64,000 bases of DNA from Candidatus Krumholzibacteriota bacterium (GCA_016933255.1 JAFGBF010000003.1:1-64000); one strand, 5' to 3'. Positions 26,279-36,169 are shown, counted from the first letter of the stretch. Translations and numbers: made by a program. The notes: a model not told the origin generated them from the letters alone.

Positions 26279-26929
26279 TTAGATGGTGTCCGATCTGTCC
26301 CAGAATCCCCTGACAAGTGTCAGCTCGTTCTTTTCCCATTGAAGGATATTTTTAGCCCTTAGTCTTTTCAGAAGCCTTGAAAAGGTTTCCGGAATCGTTC
26401 CAATCGCGCCTGCGATCTCCTTTTTTGTCATATCGATCGTATATTTCTCGTGTTTTCCGTAGTTTTCGGAGAGGAACATGAAGAACCTTTCCTCCACTTC
26501 GAAGGATGTAAGATAGAGGATGCGGTCGGCGAGGTATTCGAGTTTTCCCATCAGCATCGAGATGAATTCGTTCCTAAAATCTTTTTGATCGAGAAAACTG
26601 TGAAAGGATCGCCTGGATATCGAAAAGAGGCGTGAATCCTCGATCGCTGCCGCAGTTACAGGATAGTATTCGCTTTCAAAGAGGATCGTCTCGGCAAATG
26701 TCTCCGGCGGCGATACGATCTTTAGAATTATCTCACGTCCCTCCTCAGTGGATTTCGTGAGTCTGATCTTTCCCTCCAGGAGAACAAAGAATTCCTTCCC
26801 TTTATCCTCCTCACAGAATACAAGTCCTCCTTTTATTACCTTTCTAAGGTTGCCCTCCGATACGATCCGATCGAGAGTATCATCGGATAAACCGCTGAAG
26901 AGCTGCGCTTTTGAGAGAAGATCCTTCAT
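26279..26929 (-). CDS. Crp/Fnr-family transcription regulator (HcpR-like by context)
   Basis: The 216-residue protein has an N-terminal cyclic-nucleotide-type beta barrel (1-120; FFVLLEGKIRLTKS, with ETILFE in the phosphate-cassette position), a dimer helix and a C-terminal helix-turn-helix (TKKEIAGAIGTIPETFSRLL near 175). It has no N-terminal cysteine cluster, so it is not an oxygen-sensing FNR. It is divergent from hcp, the classical arrangement of HcpR-type nitrosative-stress regulators. Start 26929 fits the domain; an upstream in-frame start at 27106 would run through the operator region. The ribosome site is poor, and one of its promoters may give a leaderless mRNA. Confidence 0.87.
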   Translation of the reverse strand: MKDLLSKAQLFSGLSDDTLDRIVSEGNLRKVIKGGLVFCEEDKGKEFFVLLEGKIRLTKSTEEGREIILKIVSPPETFAETILFESEYYPVTAAAIEDSRLFSISRRSFHSFLDQKDFRNEFISMLMGKLEYLADRILYLTSFEVEERFFMFLSENYGKHEKYTIDMTKKEIAGAIGTIPETFSRLLKRLRAKNILQWEKNELTLVRGFWDRSDTI

Positions 26930-26936
26930 TCCAGAT

Positions 26937-26965
26937 TGTATAAATGGTAATCGGCGAAAAGTCAA
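26937..26965 (-). promoter_or_regulatory. Candidate proximal promoter of the Crp/Fnr gene (leaderless)
   Basis: On the minus strand, TTGACT (26960-26965), exactly 17 nt, then TATACA (26937-26942). Transcription would start at or within one or two bases of ATG 26929. This agrees with the lack of a usable Shine-Dalgarno site before that start. Confidence 0.45.
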
Positions 26966-27019
26966 TTTTAAGTTGATATGGGGACGAACTTCCGGTAGCA
27001 TCGAAGAAGGGTCCTTACA

Positions 27020-27025
27020 ATTATA
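27020..27025 (-). promoter_or_regulatory. Candidate distal -10 of the Crp/Fnr gene
   Basis: A perfect TATAAT on the minus strand without a -35 match. Its predicted start near 27013 puts the palindrome at 27047-27060 about 41 bases upstream, the class II activator position. Confidence 0.4.
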
Positions 27026-27046
27026 AGAATTCAAAATAATTACTGA

Positions 27047-27060
27047 TTGACCCAGGTCAA
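27047..27060. promoter_or_regulatory. Crp/Fnr-type palindromic operator between regulator and hcp
   Basis: TTGACC-CA-GGTCAA is a perfect inverted repeat with two central bases. It follows the TTGAN-N4-NTCAA plan of FNR/DNR/HcpR sites. It lies between the divergent Crp/Fnr gene and hcp, about 41 bases from the predicted starts on both sides. Confidence 0.75.
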
Positions 27061-27081
27061 GGCGGGATTCAGCGATTCCGG

Positions 27082-27087
27082 TATCTT
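27082..27087 (+). promoter_or_regulatory. Candidate -10 of the hcp promoter
   Basis: TATCTT matches 4/6 of the -10 consensus and has no -35. The start near 27095 would place the operator centre at about -41.5, where Crp/Fnr proteins activate promoters lacking a -35. The leader would be about 53 nt. Confidence 0.4.
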
Positions 27088-27147
27088 TAGTCATAGGCCG
27101 GATCAAAGTGGTTCTGCCCGGTGACCGGAATAAGGAAGGAAATCGTT

Positions 27148-28785
27148 ATGGGAATGTTTTGTTACCAATGCCAGGAGACCGCGAAAAACACAGGATGTAC
27201 TATCAGGGGTGTATGCGGGAAAGAAGAAAAAACGGCTCAGCTGCAGGATCTGATGATCTATCTGCTCAAAGGCATATCGATATATGGAGAGAAAGCAGCT
27301 CAAAAGGGCGATACCGTGGTAAAAGAGGGAAGATTTATCACGAAAGCTCTTTTTGCGACGATAACGAACGCGAATTTTGATGAATCCGTCTTTGAACGGT
27401 TGATCAGTGAAGGGCTGAGGGTCAGAGATGATGCAGCTGCCAGATATGGGGGAGAGGACGGCGGCTTGCATGATTCGGCTCTGTGGAAGCCTGGCGCTGA
27501 AGGCGATCTTTCGAGAAAGGCAGCTGAGACGGGGGTCCTTTCAACAGAAAACGAAGATCAACGCTCTCTAAGGGAACTTCTCATAATCGGATTAAAAGGG
27601 ATCTCCGCGTACGCGCATCATGCCCGTGTCCTCGGACATGAAGATGAAAAAATATACGCGTTCATCATGGAGGCTCTTGCTTCTACCACAAAAGAACTCT
27701 CTGTTGACGATATGGTGGCTATGGTCATGAAATCAGGGAATATCGCTGTGGAAACGATGGCTCTTCTCGATAAGGCCAACAGTTCGACATATGGCGACCC
27801 GGAGATCACAAAAGTCAATATCGGCGTACGAAGCAATCCGGGTATCCTCATTTCCGGCCATGACCTGAAGGATCTTGAAGAACTGCTAAAACAGACCGAA
27901 GGTACCGGAATAGACATATATACGCATGGCGAGATGCTGCCTGCCAATTACTACCCTTCGTTCAAGAAATACAGCCATCTGGCGGGAAACTATGGGGGTT
28001 CCTGGTGGAAACAGAACAGTGAGTTTGCTTCATTTAACGGGCCGATCCTGATGACGACGAACTGTATTACACCAGTCAAGGATTCTTACCGGGACAGGAT
28101 ATTCACTACCGGTATGACCGGTTATCCCGGCGTGAGACATATTTCTGACCGAAAAAACGGAAACCCGAAAGATTTTTCAGAGATAATAGAGTTAGCGAAA
28201 AAATCAAAACCGCCGGTTGAACTGGAAACGGGCGAGATAACGGGAGGCTTTGCGCACAGTCAGGTAATCGCTCTGGCGGATAAGATTGTTGAAGCGGTAA
28301 AATCCGGTGCGATAAGCAGGTTCGTAGTCATGGCGGGGTGCGACGGCAGAAATAAGAACAGGGATTATTTCACCGATGTCGCAGGCGGACTGCCGAAAGA
28401 TACGGTAATACTTACCGCTGGATGCGCCAAGTACCGGTATAATAAACTTGGTCTCGGAGAGATCGGGGGGATTCCCAGGGTGCTTGACGCCGGACAGTGT
28501 AATGACAGCTATTCACTTGCGGTAATTGCTCTTAAACTCAAAGAAGTGTTCGGACTGGGCGACATAAACGATCTGCCGATTTCTTATGATATCGCGTGGT
28601 ATGAGCAGAAGGCGGTCGCTGTTCTTCTTGCGCTTCTTGCGCTTGGTGTAAAAGGAATCCGCCTTGGACCGACATTGCCTGCGTTCCTGTCGCCCAACGT
28701 GTTAAAGGTCCTCGTCGATAACTTCGATATCAAACCGGTCGGCGGAGTAGCGGAAGATATAGAAGCGATCATGAAAGGTGAATGA
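27148..28785 (+). CDS. hcp: Hybrid-cluster protein (hydroxylamine reductase / NO reductase)
   Basis: The 545-residue protein begins [17 protein letters not shown] with cluster cysteines at 5, 8, 17 and 23, the spacing found in anaerobes. Hybrid-cluster ligands are recognisable further on: [44 protein letters not shown] and [11 protein letters not shown]. Hcp detoxifies nitric oxide and hydroxylamine under low oxygen. Start 27148 is supported by AAGGAAGGAAA upstream and the family N-terminus; an in-frame GTG at 27121 is less likely. It is preceded by a Crp/Fnr-type operator and closed by a strong terminator. No Hcr reductase gene follows. Confidence 0.95.
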   Translation: MGMFCYQCQETAKNTGCTIRGVCGKEEKTAQLQDLMIYLLKGISIYGEKAAQKGDTVVKEGRFITKALFATITNANFDESVFERLISEGLRVRDDAAARYGGEDGGLHDSALWKPGAEGDLSRKAAETGVLSTENEDQRSLRELLIIGLKGISAYAHHARVLGHEDEKIYAFIMEALASTTKELSVDDMVAMVMKSGNIAVETMALLDKANSSTYGDPEITKVNIGVRSNPGILISGHDLKDLEELLKQTEGTGIDIYTHGEMLPANYYPSFKKYSHLAGNYGGSWWKQNSEFASFNGPILMTTNCITPVKDSYRDRIFTTGMTGYPGVRHISDRKNGNPKDFSEIIELAKKSKPPVELETGEITGGFAHSQVIALADKIVEAVKSGAISRFVVMAGCDGRNKNRDYFTDVAGGLPKDTVILTAGCAKYRYNKLGLGEIGGIPRVLDAGQCNDSYSLAVIALKLKEVFGLGDINDLPISYDIAWYEQKAVAVLLALLALGVKGIRLGPTLPAFLSPNVLKVLVDNFDIKPVGGVAEDIEAIMKGE

Positions 28786-28818
28786 TCCCGGTCTTGAAAC
28801 GACCTTATGATTCGATTG

Positions 28819-28858
28819 CGGCCCGGAAGATCATTTGATCCCGGGCCGTTTTTTTTTT
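28819..28858 (+). terminator. Rho-independent terminator of hcp
   Basis: CGGCCCGG (28819-28826) pairs with CCGGGCCG (28841-28848). An inner GATC/GATC pairing extends the stem, and ten T residues follow at 28849-28858. It separates hcp from lepA. Confidence 0.92.
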
Positions 28859-28967
28859 GAGATATGTTGACATCCGGGATATATCCCATTTACTTAGTCT
28901 CCTGAAACAGCTAAATTGCAAGGTAACTTCAATAGGAAACGATTTATCGGACCTTTCAGGATTGAGA

Positions 28968-30764
28968 ATGAAGAATATACGGAATTTCAGCATCACGGCC
29001 CATATAGACCATGGAAAGTCGACTTTGGCAGATAGAATGATCCAGTACTCGGGCCTGGTCACTGAACGGAATTTCAGGGATCAGATCCTCGATAATATGG
29101 ATATAGAGCGCGAACGCGGAATCACGATAAAGAGCCAGACAGTCTGTATTCCATATACTACAAGGTCGGGAAAGGAATTCGTCCTGAACCTGATCGATAC
29201 TCCGGGACACGTGGATTTTTCTTATGAAGTCTCAAGAGCTCTTGCTTCCTGCGAGGGGGTCCTTCTTCTCGTCGACGCGAGTCAGGGTGTCGAGGCCCAG
29301 ACGCAGGCGAATCTCTATCTTGCGCTCGAGCATAATCTTGAGATCATTCCGGTAATAAACAAGATCGATCTTCCCTCTGCCGATATCGAACGAACGAGGG
29401 AGATGATAGAAGTTGAGCTGGGGCTCGATGGTGAGAATGCGATCCTGTGCAGCGCAAGAGACGGCGTGGGGATCGAGGATATTTTCGAAGCGATAGTGGA
29501 ACATATACCTCCTCCTTCCGGAAAGACCGACAGTCCGTTGAGGGCGCTGATATTTGACGCCCAGTATGATCCTTTCCGCGGAGCCGTTATCAGCTGCAGG
29601 ATCGTCGACGGCGAGGTAAAAAAAGGGGACACGATCCGTCTGATGTCGCTCGGTACGGTGCACAAGATCGAGGAGCTGGGTGTCTTCAAGATCGAGAGAG
29701 AAGCCCGCAACAAGCTCCAGGCGGGAGAAGTAGGGTATATAATCGCAGGCATAAAGACTGTCAGCGATACTCGTATAGGAGATACGATCTGTCTCGATGA
29801 GGATCCGCAGCCTGAACAGCTGCACGGTTTTAAAGAAGTCAAACCTGTCGTTTTTTCATCGATCTATCCGATAGATTCTGATGACAATACGGCTCTTGCC
29901 GACGCACTCGAAAAGTACAAGCTCAATGATGCTTCGCTTACCTATCAAAGGGATTCATCTGCTGCGCTGGGGCAGGGTTTCAGATGCGGATTTCTCGGGC
30001 TTCTTCATCTTGAGGTCTTTCAGGACAGGCTGGAGCGGGAATTCAACCAGTCGATAATCATGACATCTCCGAGCGTTGAGTATCGGTTCGTCCTGTCAAA
30101 CGGTGAAGAATTAGTAGTAGATAATCCGGAGTATTATCCGGATCCGGGCCTGATCGAGATGGCGAAAGAACCATTTATCAGAGCGACGATCATGTTCCCG
30201 GAAAAATATATGGGTGCCGTAATGAAGCTTTGTCTCGCGCGCCGCGGAGTCAATTCCCATTTTAACTATCCGGTACCAGGCAGGATCGAGCTGTTCTTCG
30301 AAATGCCTCTTGCCGAAGTGATCGACAATTTTTATGACAAGTTGAAGACTATCACGCAAGGTTACGGATCGTTCGACTATGATCTGCTGGATTATCGAAC
30401 CGATGACCTGGTAAAGATAGATATCCTGGTGAACGGAGAAAAGGTCGACGCCCTTTCGGCGATAGTCCACAGGGACCGGGCAAGATCCAGGGCAGTGCAG
30501 ATATGTGACAGCCTCAGAGAAGAGATTCCGCGCCATATGTTCAAGATCGCGATACAGGGAGCTATTGGCGGGAAAGTAATAGCCCGTTCGACTGTTTCAG
30601 CTATGAGAAAAGACGTGACTGCAAAATGTTACGGCGGGGACATCACGAGAAAAAGAAAACTTCTTGAAAAGCAGGCTAAAGGAAAGAAAAGGATGAAGGC
30701 GGTGGGAAAAGTCATGATCCCGCAGGATGCCTTCGTAGCGGTACTCAGGACTCATGATGACTGA
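28968..30764 (+). CDS. lepA: Elongation factor 4 (LepA), ribosomal GTPase
   Basis: The 598 residues match LepA's usual length. The G1 loop is AHIDHGKST (11-19), switch II is DTPGHVDFSYEVSRAL, and NKIDLP is G4. The LepA-specific C-terminal domain includes ITRKRKLLEKQAKGKKRMK near the end. The factor acts on ribosomes during initiation or stalled elongation. ATG 28968 is chosen because AGGATTGAG precedes it and the family begins MKNIRNFSIIAHIDHGKS; the frame extends upstream to the hcp terminator. The stop overlaps hemW, the common lepA-hemW pairing. Confidence 0.97.
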   Translation: MKNIRNFSITAHIDHGKSTLADRMIQYSGLVTERNFRDQILDNMDIERERGITIKSQTVCIPYTTRSGKEFVLNLIDTPGHVDFSYEVSRALASCEGVLLLVDASQGVEAQTQANLYLALEHNLEIIPVINKIDLPSADIERTREMIEVELGLDGENAILCSARDGVGIEDIFEAIVEHIPPPSGKTDSPLRALIFDAQYDPFRGAVISCRIVDGEVKKGDTIRLMSLGTVHKIEELGVFKIEREARNKLQAGEVGYIIAGIKTVSDTRIGDTICLDEDPQPEQLHGFKEVKPVVFSSIYPIDSDDNTALADALEKYKLNDASLTYQRDSSAALGQGFRCGFLGLLHLEVFQDRLEREFNQSIIMTSPSVEYRFVLSNGEELVVDNPEYYPDPGLIEMAKEPFIRATIMFPEKYMGAVMKLCLARRGVNSHFNYPVPGRIELFFEMPLAEVIDNFYDKLKTITQGYGSFDYDLLDYRTDDLVKIDILVNGEKVDALSAIVHRDRARSRAVQICDSLREEIPRHMFKIAIQGAIGGKVIARSTVSAMRKDVTAKCYGGDITRKRKLLEKQAKGKKRMKAVGKVMIPQDAFVAVLRTHDD

Positions 30765-31872
30765 CAGCCCTCCCGGTCTGTATGTTCATATTCCCTTTTG
30801 CGCGAAGAGATGCAGTTACTGCGACTTCTATTCAGAAGAGAAGAGCAGTCTTGTCAAAAAATACTTTGAACTGCTCGGCGCTGAAGCCGGCTCGTATTCT
30901 TCACTCTTTCGGGAGTTCGGGACACTCTACCTGGGCGGGGGTACGCCGTCACTGCCCGAAGCTGCCCTTATAGAAGGCGTGATAGACGCCCTGTCGAGGA
31001 TATTTGACTTCGTTCCTGGCAGAGAGACCACCATAGAGGTCAATCCTGACGACATTACAAAAGAGAAGGCCCGTTCCTACGCGGCTTTCGGGATAAACCG
31101 GATCAGCGTTGGCATTCAGTCGTTCGATGACGCTGAATTGACCTTTCTGGGGCGCCGGCACGATTCAGATACAGCCGTAAAAGCTATAGATATTCTCCGT
31201 TCAGAGGGGTTTTCCAATATAGGGATCGATCTTATCTACGGGTTCCACGACCATACCGAAGAATCGTGGAGAAGGACGCTGGTCCGGGCAGTAAAATTCC
31301 TCCCTGAGCATGTCTCGTGCTACCAGATGACGGTGCCGGTAAATACTCGAATGGGAGATCTGCTTGCCGAAGGAAAGATATCGGAGATTCCCGATGACCT
31401 GCAGAGGCGGTTATTTATCCTGACCGACAAGGTACTTACAGAAAACGGGTATATTCACTATGAGGTCTCCAATTTTGCGAGAGGCGAGGAATATATATCG
31501 AGACACAACACCAGATACTGGGACCGTACTGACTATCTCGGGCTGGGTCCTTCCGCCCATTCATACAGATCGGACTGCAGATGGTGGAATGTCTCTTCCG
31601 TGGAGGAATACTGCACTCTGCTGGAAAAGGGGGGTGATCCTGTTATCGGAAGAGAGGAACTCACGCAGGCTCAGATCGATCTTGAAGACCTGTACCTCGG
31701 GTTCAGAACGAGAAAAGGAGCCGCTCTTTCACTGATCGCTCAGTTTGTCTCCGGAGACAGGATACTCGGGGAACTGGCAGAGGACCGCCTTGTTTCGATA
31801 CAGGGAGAATACGCCGTGCCGACCCTATCCGGATTTCTCGTTGCTGACAGGCTTCCGCTTCTTTTTTACTAG
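30754..31872 (+). CDS. hemW: HemW, radical SAM heme chaperone
   Basis: The 372-residue protein has LYVHIPFCAKRCSYCDFYS, the HemW/HemN-like start with the CxxxCxxC cluster at Cys16, Cys20 and Cys23. LYLGGGTPSLP and SVGIQSFDDAELTFLGRRH follow. HemW inserts heme into respiratory proteins; true HemN (coproporphyrinogen dehydrogenase) is longer and has other residues. The start overlaps the lepA stop (ATGATGACTGA), so 30754 or 30757 could be used, and translation is coupled. Confidence 0.94.
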   Translation: MMTDSPPGLYVHIPFCAKRCSYCDFYSEEKSSLVKKYFELLGAEAGSYSSLFREFGTLYLGGGTPSLPEAALIEGVIDALSRIFDFVPGRETTIEVNPDDITKEKARSYAAFGINRISVGIQSFDDAELTFLGRRHDSDTAVKAIDILRSEGFSNIGIDLIYGFHDHTEESWRRTLVRAVKFLPEHVSCYQMTVPVNTRMGDLLAEGKISEIPDDLQRRLFILTDKVLTENGYIHYEVSNFARGEEYISRHNTRYWDRTDYLGLGPSAHSYRSDCRWWNVSSVEEYCTLLEKGGDPVIGREELTQAQIDLEDLYLGFRTRKGAALSLIAQFVSGDRILGELAEDRLVSIQGEYAVPTLSGFLVADRLPLLFY

Positions 31873-31906
31873 ACGGCACGAGAAGGTCTTCTGGCATAGA
31901 TAGATA

Positions 31907-33919
31907 CTACCTCAAAAGGATCATTTTGCGGGTCTGTGTGAATTCTGCGCTAGACAGCCTGTAAAAATATACCCCTGATGCTACGGCCTCTCCTCTTTCA
32001 TTCGTGCCATTCCAGCGTTCTTGAAAAGTGCCTGCCGGAAAACTTCCGCTGGCAAGTGTGTATACCAGAGCGCCGGAGACATCGAATATCCTCAGGGTTA
32101 TACCGGCTGGTTCTTTCAGAGAGAATCCGATAGTCGTAGAAGGATTGAAGGGGTTCGGGAAATTCCGGGAAAGAAGATTCGTAAGGGGAATGTCACCGTC
32201 TCCAGTCGGAACAGTCGACAGATTCCGCAGGATCCAGTGGTCGGGATCGAGCTGGACGTCGATGACCGGCTCGCTCAGCGTAAGGTGAAAAGATTCCTCC
32301 GCTTCATCGACCCAGAGAAGAGTGTCGATCCGGCCTGAAGAGGTCGATATTCTCAGATCCACCGGCATAATATAGGGATCCTCCTGATCCTGGGTCACTG
32401 CGACCGAAAGATGGATCGATCCGCCTTCGCTGAAGCTGTCCCAGATCAGAGTGTACTCAGGTCTGTCTTCCCTCGTAAGCCATGGAGTGAAAAACCAGTC
32501 AAGGTCATATCCGTAATGATCTTCGAATATCTCTATAAAATCAGAAGTCTCTGCATATGAGAACCTGAAACGCAGATCCTCGAGATATGCAAGAGTCGCT
32601 TCAAAAAAGGTCTCGTCGCCGATGACATGTCGTAACATGTGAATCACCCAGGCGGCTTTATTGTAAACGACACTGTTAAAATAGTAATTTGGATCTTCGG
32701 AATCGGGTGATCTGAGTATAGGGCCGCTCCAGGAGGCGGGGTTATCTTTTGATTCCATGTAGCTCCGGAGTTCGTCCGGTCCGCCAAGGTGTTCGAACCA
32801 GAGCGCTTCACTGTAGCTTGCCCATCCCTCATTAAGCCAGATGTGCGTCCAGTCTTTGCATGTGACAAGATCACCGAACCACTGGTGAGCCATTTCGTGA
32901 ACGAGGACCCAGTCATAACCGTGTCCTCCAGTGACAAGGAAATCGCCGTAGCTTGTGAGAGTCTGGTGTTCCATGCCTCCCCCTATCGAACACATGGCGA
33001 TCCCGTATTTTTCATCAATATAGGGGTAAAGGCCGTAGATGGACGAAAAGAATTCCAGAGCCGGTATCGTTATATTCAGGCTTTCCAGCGATGCTGTCAC
33101 CTTGGCGGGATAGACGTAGTTAGTCACGAGCATCGTCTCTTCCGGAGCGTAGACAAAATAGTCATCCAGCCTCACATAATCCGATACTGCTAGGGAGAAG
33201 AGATAGTTTGCCATCGGATAATTTTCACGCCATCTGTACTTTTTGTAAGGTGATCCCCAGTGGGTAGTGTCGCTTTCTCCGATGTATTCACCATTAGAAG
33301 CCGCAAAAAGATCCGGTTCGACATCGATCGCTATATCGAACAAAGCCTTATCATCCGGGTAATCTTTGCAGGGATACCATGTCCGCGCGCTCCACGGCTG
33401 ACTCAGCGTATATATCACCGGTGATCCGTATGCTGAACTGAAATAGAATCCCCTGTTGGAAGCGTCTGCCGGGAATCCGTCATATATTATCTCGATCTGG
33501 AGTTCTTCTCCGGCCAAGAGCGCAGAAGAGAGGTTCACTGTTATCATATCTGTCTGGCGAGACACTATCGGAGAGGGTTCGCCTGGAATGGATACCGACA
33601 GGATGTTCAGGACCTCGTCTGCGTCGATGTCGATCCGGTCCAGACCCTCGGCAAGGCTTAAAAGGGTCATCAATACCCTGCCTTCGACCTGGTGCGTCGA
33701 GGAGTTTACAGCGATAGTGATATCATAGTGAATGACATCGTATAGCAGTTGAGACGGCAAAGGATCGGGCATCAGCAGGATTCCGTCCTTGCTGCTGTAG
33801 GATCCCAGGGCGTCGATCTTATTTATAAGGTCGTGATGAAGGATATCAAAGGGATCCTGGGCCGCCGCTGTAGAGCTTGCGATCACCAGGAAAATCAGGG
33901 CCGCAGTTAAGGTTTTCAT
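31907..33919 (-). CDS. Secreted M1-family aminopeptidase with FlgD-Ig-type sorting tail
   Basis: The 670-residue protein has a signal peptide (1-20), the M1 N-terminal saddle domain, a GGGMEHQ substrate-binding motif (the GAMEN equivalent), and zinc motif HEMAHQWFG with His341, Glu342 and His345, plus Glu364 in WLNEGWA. The last 85 residues are a sorting tail starting SRNFPNPFNPSTTIGFSL and ending TRKMILLR. It probably trims peptides at the cell surface or outside. It has its own promoter and converges on hemW with 34 nt between the stops. Confidence 0.95.
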   Translation of the reverse strand: MKTLTAALIFLVIASSTAAAQDPFDILHHDLINKIDALGSYSSKDGILLMPDPLPSQLLYDVIHYDITIAVNSSTHQVEGRVLMTLLSLAEGLDRIDIDADEVLNILSVSIPGEPSPIVSRQTDMITVNLSSALLAGEELQIEIIYDGFPADASNRGFYFSSAYGSPVIYTLSQPWSARTWYPCKDYPDDKALFDIAIDVEPDLFAASNGEYIGESDTTHWGSPYKKYRWRENYPMANYLFSLAVSDYVRLDDYFVYAPEETMLVTNYVYPAKVTASLESLNITIPALEFFSSIYGLYPYIDEKYGIAMCSIGGGMEHQTLTSYGDFLVTGGHGYDWVLVHEMAHQWFGDLVTCKDWTHIWLNEGWASYSEALWFEHLGGPDELRSYMESKDNPASWSGPILRSPDSEDPNYYFNSVVYNKAAWVIHMLRHVIGDETFFEATLAYLEDLRFRFSYAETSDFIEIFEDHYGYDLDWFFTPWLTREDRPEYTLIWDSFSEGGSIHLSVAVTQDQEDPYIMPVDLRISTSSGRIDTLLWVDEAEESFHLTLSEPVIDVQLDPDHWILRNLSTVPTGDGDIPLTNLLSRNFPNPFNPSTTIGFSLKEPAGITLRIFDVSGALVYTLASGSFPAGTFQERWNGTNERGEAVASGVYFYRLSSAEFTQTRKMILLR

Positions 33920-33957
33920 CGATGTGATCCAATCGTTTGCTTAAGCTTTCACTGATA

Positions 33958-33986
33958 ATCATACTACAAATACTCAGACAGGGCAA
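33958..33986 (-). promoter_or_regulatory. Candidate sigma70 promoter of the M1 aminopeptidase
   Basis: The minus strand reads TTGCCC (33981-33986), exactly 17 nt, then TATGAT (33958-33963): 4/6 and 5/6 matches. The leader would be about 32 nt. The rest of the gap to 34187 shows no gene. Confidence 0.55.
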
Positions 33987-34187
33987 GGATTCCGTCTATG
34001 CCTCACGATTTTGACAAACAGACCAGACCGGGAAATCTGCCGATAAAGCGGGGATCGATGTGATGGTATTACCTTAGGGCGGATCGCATGGCTTCTTTGC
34101 TCTCGTGATCAAAAAACTTGAATGCGGCTTCAAAGGACTGTAGAGTATGGGCAGAGGAAAAAGAGTATTAGGAAAGAGGTTACAAGG

Positions 34188-36083
34188 GTGGATCGGCGCA
34201 GCAGACAGATTCTCCTGTTGATCCTTGCCGTTGGCGCGGTCTTCAGGGTCGTATATTTGATCCAGCTCAGCAGGGCCGATATCGGAGAGATCCTGCCCCT
34301 GGATATGACCTTTTATAAGGAACTAGCCGGGAGGATCGCCTCGGGCGGAGGTATGGACGGTCAGGTGATATCGTTCAACCCCCTATATCCTTTTTTCCTC
34401 GGCGCCGTTTTCAGGGTCTTCGGAGACGGTCTTATCTGGATCAGGATGATCCAGTCAGTTGCAGGCCTGGCGACGATCTTTCTTCTTTTTGTGTCCGGAC
34501 GTTTCCTCGGGCGAAAAGGGGATGGAGATATATCTGACGGGGCAGCAACGGGGTTGACAGCTGCCGCTACGGGACTTCTGTATCCTCAGTTCCTCCTTTA
34601 TGAGGGAAGTCTGCTGGCAACGACATTTATTACTTTTATTACTACGGCTTCTTTTACTCTTTCTCTATTTATTGATGCCGCTCTGAAGGAAAGATCGAGG
34701 ATAATGATCTTTTCCAGAGCCATGCCGACCGGTATAGCAGCCTTCACTCTCGGGATCCTGCTCGGAGGGGGAGCACTGGGGAGGCCGAACCTTTTCTTTT
34801 TACTGATCCTGCTGATCCCATTGTGGTTAATTGTAAGAGGCGGGAAGAGGATCGATGGGGTACGTCTCGCTGTGTTCTGCGCAGCAGGCGTAGCGATAAT
34901 GCTTTTGCCTCCTGTCATTTACAACGCAGCGCATACAGGAAGGTTTGTTCCCGTGACCACCCATGGTGGAATAAATTTCTATATAGGGAATCGGCCCGGA
35001 GCGACGGGGATCTACGCTGCTCCTGAAGGGATGCGGTCCGATATGCGGGGGCTGATCGAGGACGCGGAAACATTCGCCGAGAAGGAATCAGGACGCGATA
35101 TGTCTCCAGCGGAAGTTTCCGATTACTGGTTTGGACGATCCAGAGAATGGGTCTTTGAGGAACCTGGAGCTTTCTTGAGGCTTCTATCAAGAAAATTCGT
35201 CCTGTTCTGGAACGGTACGGAAGTTTCCGATATCATCGAGATCTCGATCTTCAGGCGTGAATGCGGAGCTCTGTGGTTCCTTTTTGTGCCATTTTCTGCA
35301 ATATCGATCCTGGCATTTTCGGGGTTCTGCGTCCTTTTGTATTTCCGCAGGAACAGGGGAGTGCCTCTTATCTTTCTTTCTGCTGCTCTCGGATCCATCA
35401 TGCTTTTTTATATCAATTCCCGGTACAGGATCCCGTCCGTTCCCGTCCTGATCGTGGCTGCAGCCTTGAGCGTGACTACTCTTGCGGAGTGGGTCAGAAG
35501 AGGGAAATGGGTACACGCTTCCGTTCTGATGGCGGTCTCGATCGCAGTTCTTTTTTCCATGGCCGGCAGAAATATTGTCGCCGTAGACAAAAGCGCGGCC
35601 TATACCTTTGCTGGCAACCATTTTATGAAGACAGGAGAGTTCGCAAAAGGCGAGGAAGCGTTCGCGCAGGCGTACAGAATGGCCCCCGGGAAGGTTATGA
35701 CGAATATCAATTATGGGAGAGCGCTTCTAAAAGGCGGGGATACCGCGCGCGCGCGCGATCTATATTCATCGGCTTTTGAAATAGATCCGGACTTTCCTCT
35801 CCTTGCGGTCGAATATGGGTCGCTTCTTGAGCAGATCGGAAATCGCGATGAAGCCGCAAAGGTCTATCTATACGCGTATGGACTCGACAGGACAAGGGAC
35901 AGAATCCTTGCCTGCCAGTTCCTGTCAAGGATCGAATATGAGAGTGGAAGGCTTGATAAAGCCATAGACTGGATAAGAAAAGGTCTCGACCTGATCCCGG
36001 GAGACGAAAAACTGACGGGGATACTCAATAGCCTGGAAATGGAAGAGAATAGCCGGTTCCCGGATGGAACGAACGGACCGTAA
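34188..36083 (+). CDS. Polytopic membrane protein of PMT/GT39 type with C-terminal TPRs
   Basis: The 631-residue protein starts with a basic tip and a first helix, then LPLDMTFYKELAGRIASGGG (the acidic first-loop pattern of GT39/ArnT-like lipid-linked sugar transferases). About ten hydrophobic segments reach residue 460. Residues about 490-620 are TPR repeats (GNHFMKTGEFAKGEEAFAQA, NYGRALLKGGDTARARDLY). It may transfer a sugar from a lipid carrier to a protein or glycan; this is inference. GTG 34188 is preferred because AGGAAAGAGG lies 9 nt upstream; an ATG at 34122 would add 22 residues without a ribosome site. It precedes Wzz and O-antigen-ligase genes. Confidence 0.75.
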   Translation: MDRRSRQILLLILAVGAVFRVVYLIQLSRADIGEILPLDMTFYKELAGRIASGGGMDGQVISFNPLYPFFLGAVFRVFGDGLIWIRMIQSVAGLATIFLLFVSGRFLGRKGDGDISDGAATGLTAAATGLLYPQFLLYEGSLLATTFITFITTASFTLSLFIDAALKERSRIMIFSRAMPTGIAAFTLGILLGGGALGRPNLFFLLILLIPLWLIVRGGKRIDGVRLAVFCAAGVAIMLLPPVIYNAAHTGRFVPVTTHGGINFYIGNRPGATGIYAAPEGMRSDMRGLIEDAETFAEKESGRDMSPAEVSDYWFGRSREWVFEEPGAFLRLLSRKFVLFWNGTEVSDIIEISIFRRECGALWFLFVPFSAISILAFSGFCVLLYFRRNRGVPLIFLSAALGSIMLFYINSRYRIPSVPVLIVAAALSVTTLAEWVRRGKWVHASVLMAVSIAVLFSMAGRNIVAVDKSAAYTFAGNHFMKTGEFAKGEEAFAQAYRMAPGKVMTNINYGRALLKGGDTARARDLYSSAFEIDPDFPLLAVEYGSLLEQIGNRDEAAKVYLYAYGLDRTRDRILACQFLSRIEYESGRLDKAIDWIRKGLDLIPGDEKLTGILNSLEMEENSRFPDGTNGP

Positions 36084-36169
36084 TCATTTCCGCTGATTTC
36101 CCCGCATGAAATAAAGCCTGATTTACGCTTGCCGGTTTTACTCTGTGATGTTACATTCCCGCGTACGGG

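Noticed and set aside
35744-35755. Alternating CGCGCG run as a Z-DNA or repeat element
   Set aside because: It is a short run inside coding sequence (DTARARDLY) and fully explained by Arg/Ala codons.
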